Shown here: positions 7,247-9,467 of the stretch, in pieces | Layout of the letters: every line of letters starts with the position of its first letter | Numbering within the stretch: position 1 is the first letter of the stretch | DNA from: Bacteroides sp. | GTDB taxonomy: Bacteria > Bacteroidota > Bacteroidia > Bacteroidales > Bacteroidaceae | DNA length: 9,467 nucleotides | Direction: 5' to 3' | NCBI GenBank assembly: GCA_021204375.1 | Contig: JAJPZL010000079.1 | Location: 1-9,467, forward strand | Notes under the pieces: model-generated | Seen by the model: the letters and a program-made list of their open reading frames with translations, nothing else | Databases searched by the model: none | What the model was told of the DNA's origin: nothing | Position numbers and translations under genes: made by a program

Positions 7247-8881
7247 AATAACGATCCGGTAAAAGATACCTGTGGAGAAGCCCTCTATATCCGAGATGAG
7301 GAGAGCGGCTATTACTGGTCTCCCACACCCCTTCCTGCAACAGGCAAGACCCCTTACACAATACATCACGGATTCGGATACAGCGTTTTCGAACATATAG
7401 AAGAGGGAATAGCCTCGGAACTATGGGTGTATGTGGCAATAGATGCCCCGGTTAAATTCTCCGTACTGAAATTGAAGAACCTCTCCGGCCGTCCCAGCCG
7501 GCTTACCGTTACCGGATATTACGAATGGGTACTGGGTGATACCCGTACCCGGAACCAATTACATATAGTTACACAGGTAGATCCGGTTACCGGTGTACTC
7601 TATGCCCGGAACTATTATAATACCGATTTTGCAGAAAAGATAGCCTTTGCCGACATCGGATTGACACGCAGGGTAACGGGCGACCGCACTGAGTTCCTGG
7701 GTGCTGAAGGCCGGCTATCCCGCCCTCAGGCCCTGCAAAGAAAACGGCTCTCCGGAAAGACCGGAGCCGGATCCGATCCCTGTGGTGCCGTACAAGCCCT
7801 TATTGAACTTAATCCCACCAAGGAAAAGAAGGTAACCCTCCGGTTAGGATGCGCCCGTAGTGAAGAAGACCTGATCACGCTGGTCAACCGTTACCGTCAG
7901 TCCGGTGCAGTGACCGAAGCGCTGTGCCAGGTGCAGGATTACTGGAAAAGAACCATGGGAACTCTATCCGTTTCCACGCCCGACCCCTCCGTCAATATTA
8001 TGGCTAACGGCTGGTTGCTTTACCAGTCACTTAGTTGCCGGATCTGGGCCTGTTTCGGTTATTATCAATCCGGAGGGGCTTACGGATTCCGTGACCAGTT
8101 GCAGGATGTAATGGCCCTTATCCATGCAGAACCAGCTCTTATGAGGAAGCAGATCGTATTGGCTGCCCATCGTCAGTTTAAAAAAGGAGATGTGCAGCAC
8201 TGGTGGCATCCTCCTGTGAACCGGGGGATACGTACCCTCTTCTCAGACGACTATTTGTGGCTGCCCTATGTCACCCATCGCTATATTATTACTGTGGGCG
8301 ACAGGGGAGTACTGGATGAAGTCATCCCTTTCCTGGAGGGACGGGAGCTAAATCCCGGAGAAGAATCTTACTACGATCTTCCCATTGTTTCCAACGAGTT
8401 AGGTACCCTGTACGAGCATTGCGTACGCAGTATCCGGTATGGACTTAAATTCGGTGCCCACGGTCTATCCTTGATGGGATGCGGAGACTGGAACGATGGA
8501 ATGAACCTGGTCGGTATTGAAGGAAAAGAAGAGAGTGTATGGCTGGCCTTTTTCCTGTATGATGTACTTTCTAAATTCTCAGAGATAACGACCCTCTATG
8601 GAGATACCGGTTTTGCCCGGTATTGTATAGAGCAGGCCCGGCAGTTGCAGGAAAATATCCGTAACCATGCCTGGGACGGCAACTGGTATCGCCTGGCCTA
8701 TTTTGACGATGGTACTCCCCTGGGATCCTCGCAGAACGCTGAATATACCATTGATGCACTTCCACAAAGCTGGTCGGTGATAAGTGTGGCCGGTGATCCT
8801 GAACGCTCACTTACCGGTATGCAGGAGGTGAACCGCAGGTTAGTCGACCGGAAGCTGAAACTCATCCGGCTTTTTACCCCC
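7247..8881 (+). CDS. Broken ndvB, segment 11: second sandwich and GH94 phosphorylase catalytic barrel
   Basis: This long open segment (GTG 7427 is an internal start) contains GEALYIRDEESGYYWSPTPLP, HHGFGYSVFEH, SGRPSRLTVTGYYEWVLGDTR and then the GH94 (alpha/alpha)6 barrel: GAYGFRDQLQDVMALIH, FKKGDVQHWWHPP, RTLFSDDYLWLPYVTHRYI, TLYEHCVRSI and GDWNDG (8483-8500). The first Asp of GDWNDG corresponds to the general acid of GH94 phosphorylases. This domain controls chain length by phosphorolysis in characterised synthases. At the C run 8877-8882 one extra C shifts the frame; the ORF continues out of frame to TGA 9032-9034, so its last ~50 residues are not family sequence. The Pro expected in 'HGLPLMG' is Ser (codon 8468-8470). 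Confidence 0.87.
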
Positions 8882-8882
8882 C

Positions 8883-9182
8883 TCCTTCAATACCTTCCTA
8901 CCCAATCCGGGGTATATCAAAGGATATATTCCCGGAGTACGCGAGAACGGAGGCCAATACACCCACGGAGTTATCTGAACAGCCATTGCCTTTGCCATGA
9001 TGGGAGATACCGACTGCGCCTGGGAACTTTTTGACCTGCTCAATCCCATCCATCATGGCAGTACTCCCGAAGAGGTGGCCATTTACAAGGTCGAACCCTA
9101 TGTCATTGCTGCCGATATTTACACAGCTGAGCAGCATCCCGGAAGAGGAGGGTGGACCTGGTATACCGGCTCCTCCTCCTGA
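8883..9182 (+). CDS. Broken ndvB, segments 12 and 13: distal part of GH94 barrel, split by TGA
   Basis: In the restored frame this reads SFNTFLPNPGYIKGYIPGVR, ENGGQYTHGVI, then TGA 8976-8978, then TAIAFAMMGDTDCAWELFDLLNPIHH, 'YKVEPYVIAADIY' and GRGGWTWYTGSSS, ending at TGA 9180-9182. These are hallmark C-terminal GH94 motifs (GYIKGYPPGVRENGGQYTH and GRGGWTWYTGS in relatives). Both stops replace family Trp residues: 'THGAIWT' and 'YTGS.(G)W.YR'. The only start codon candidates here are internal (ATG 8997), so a separate protein from this region is not credible. Confidence 0.82.
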
Positions 9183-9446
9183 CTCTATCGTCTACTGGTA
9201 GAGACACTGCTGGGGATCAACCGGGTCATAGATAAACTACATCTCACTCCACATCTGCGGAAGGAGTGGACAGAGTACCAGGTAGACTACCGCTATTACG
9301 ATACGGTTTATCATATAACTTTTAAGCGTATGGCTGATGGCTCTTCGCCGAAGTTAGTTCTGGACGGAGAAGTAGTTCCGGGAGCCGATACTCTCCCTCT
9401 GGTCAATGACGAAAAAGAATATATAGTCGAAATGTTCCTGGTGTAA
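9183..9446 (+). CDS. Broken ndvB, segment 14: C-terminus
   Basis: This segment lies in the same frame as the previous one. It reads LYRLLVETLLGI, DYRYYDTVYHITFKR, then a terminal beta strand region LVLDGEVVPGADTLPLVNDE and the closing IVEMFLV, ending at TAA 9444-9446. The pattern 'YRYRETVYHI' followed by 'IPLVDD...H.VEV' is the normal C-terminus of cyclic glucan synthases, so this is the true stop. It has no usable start at its beginning and is below the length many callers accept. Confidence 0.78.
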   Translation, partial: LYRLLVETLLGINRVIDKLHLTPHLRKEWTEYQVDYRYYDTVYHITFKRMADGSSPKLVLDGEVVPGADTLPLVNDEKEYIVEMFLV

Positions 9447-9467
9447 GGAAGAGAAGGAGCTTTTTAT
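9447..9467 (+). promoter_or_regulatory. Possible ribosome binding site for a next gene
   Basis: After the glucan synthase stop the sequence has AAGGAG at 9454-9459 and, seven bases later, AT at the very end of the window. If the next base is G, this would be an ATG with an ideally spaced Shine-Dalgarno sequence. The window ends before this can be seen, and Bacteroidota use such sites rarely, so this is only a possibility. Confidence 0.15.

Larger units (their letters stand above)
747..9446 (+). pseudogene. ndvB: Cyclic beta-1,2-glucan synthase (NdvB/Cgs), full length but multiply interrupted
   Basis: This is a membrane-bound synthase that in functional relatives makes cyclic beta-1,2-glucan from UDP-glucose. 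The reconstructed product is about 2,899 residues. Domain order: N-terminal helical region (residues ~1-400), GT84 glycosyltransferase with membrane pairs (~400-990), glucoamylase-like cyclisation region (~1000-1590), two GH94-type sandwich regions (~1600-2390), and a GH94 catalytic barrel to the end. Landmarks are DADT (2627-2638), RRHRWMRGDWQ (3062-3094), RGHFYNWYDTRTLEP (4007-4051), AHHQGM (5372-5389) and GDWNDG (8483-8500). In-frame stops lie at 1038 TAA, 1341 TGA, 2352 TAA, 4637 TGA, 4796 TAG, 5456 TAG, 6014 TGA, 6704 TAG, 7244 TAG, 8976 TGA and 9180 TGA. Frame moves from 0 to 2 at the A run 2485-2490 (one A short) and back to 0 at the C run 8877-8882 (one C too many). Homology continues directly across every lesion, so this is one gene and no full-length product is expected. 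The natural stop is TAA 9444-9446. No partner gene is visible. Confidence 0.93.

Noticed and set aside
1038..9182. Stop-codon reassignment or readthrough (TGA as Trp, TAG as Gln or pyrrolysine)
   Set aside because: TAA, TAG and TGA all occur in frame, Trp positions are hit by both TGA and TAG, and the gene also has frameshifts. One altered code cannot explain this, and ordinary TGG, CAG and CAA codons are used throughout.
45..9182. Methylation-linked base-calling error at one motif as cause of the stops
   Set aside because: The bases around the stops do not share one motif: only 7244 and 9180 would restore CCTGG. A single-motif artefact is not supported, though general sequence error remains possible.
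1..9467. CRISPR array, tRNA, rRNA, insertion sequence or diversity-generating retroelement
   Set aside because: I saw no regularly spaced repeats, tRNA-like arms, transposase motifs, terminal inverted repeats or reverse transcriptase motifs.

Overview
The window reads as a stretch of a Bacteroidota-like genome. It holds the 3' part of a PorT-type outer-membrane beta-barrel gene, a 241-base AT-rich intergenic region, and one very large gene for a cyclic beta-1,2-glucan synthase (NdvB/Cgs family) filling about 8.7 kb to the right edge. All genes are on the + strand. The Bacteroidota assignment is inference: it rests on the PorT-like barrel and on the absence of a Shine-Dalgarno sequence before the big gene. 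The genus cannot be named from the sequence.

Both genes are broken. Reassembled across its lesions, the glucan synthase runs from ATG 747 to TAA 9444-9446, about 2,899 residues, which is the usual size of the family. Its domains are in the normal order: N-terminal helical region, GT84 glycosyltransferase with about six membrane segments, a glucoamylase-like (GH189-type) cyclisation region, two GH94-type beta-sandwich regions and a GH94 phosphorylase catalytic barrel. In a functional relative, the GT84 part polymerises UDP-glucose into a beta-1,2-glucan, the middle region cyclises it, and the GH94 part controls chain length by phosphorolysis. Here the reading frame is interrupted by 11 in-frame stop codons (TAA, TAG and TGA all occur) and two single-base frameshifts, both in homopolymers. 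The porT-like gene shows the same damage: one in-frame TGA and one missing T in a T run just before its C-terminus.

The most notable observation is the spectrum of the damage. Every in-frame stop can be explained by one C:G to T:A transition in a Trp, Gln or Arg codon, and at five sites the expected residue is a family-conserved Trp. Meanwhile the catalytic motifs are intact. This fits recent genome-wide decay with GC-to-AT bias, a deamination or hypermutation process, or artefact (damaged or ancient template, error-prone reads). The sequence alone cannot separate these. I found no CRISPR array, tRNA, rRNA, insertion sequence or novel multi-gene system.
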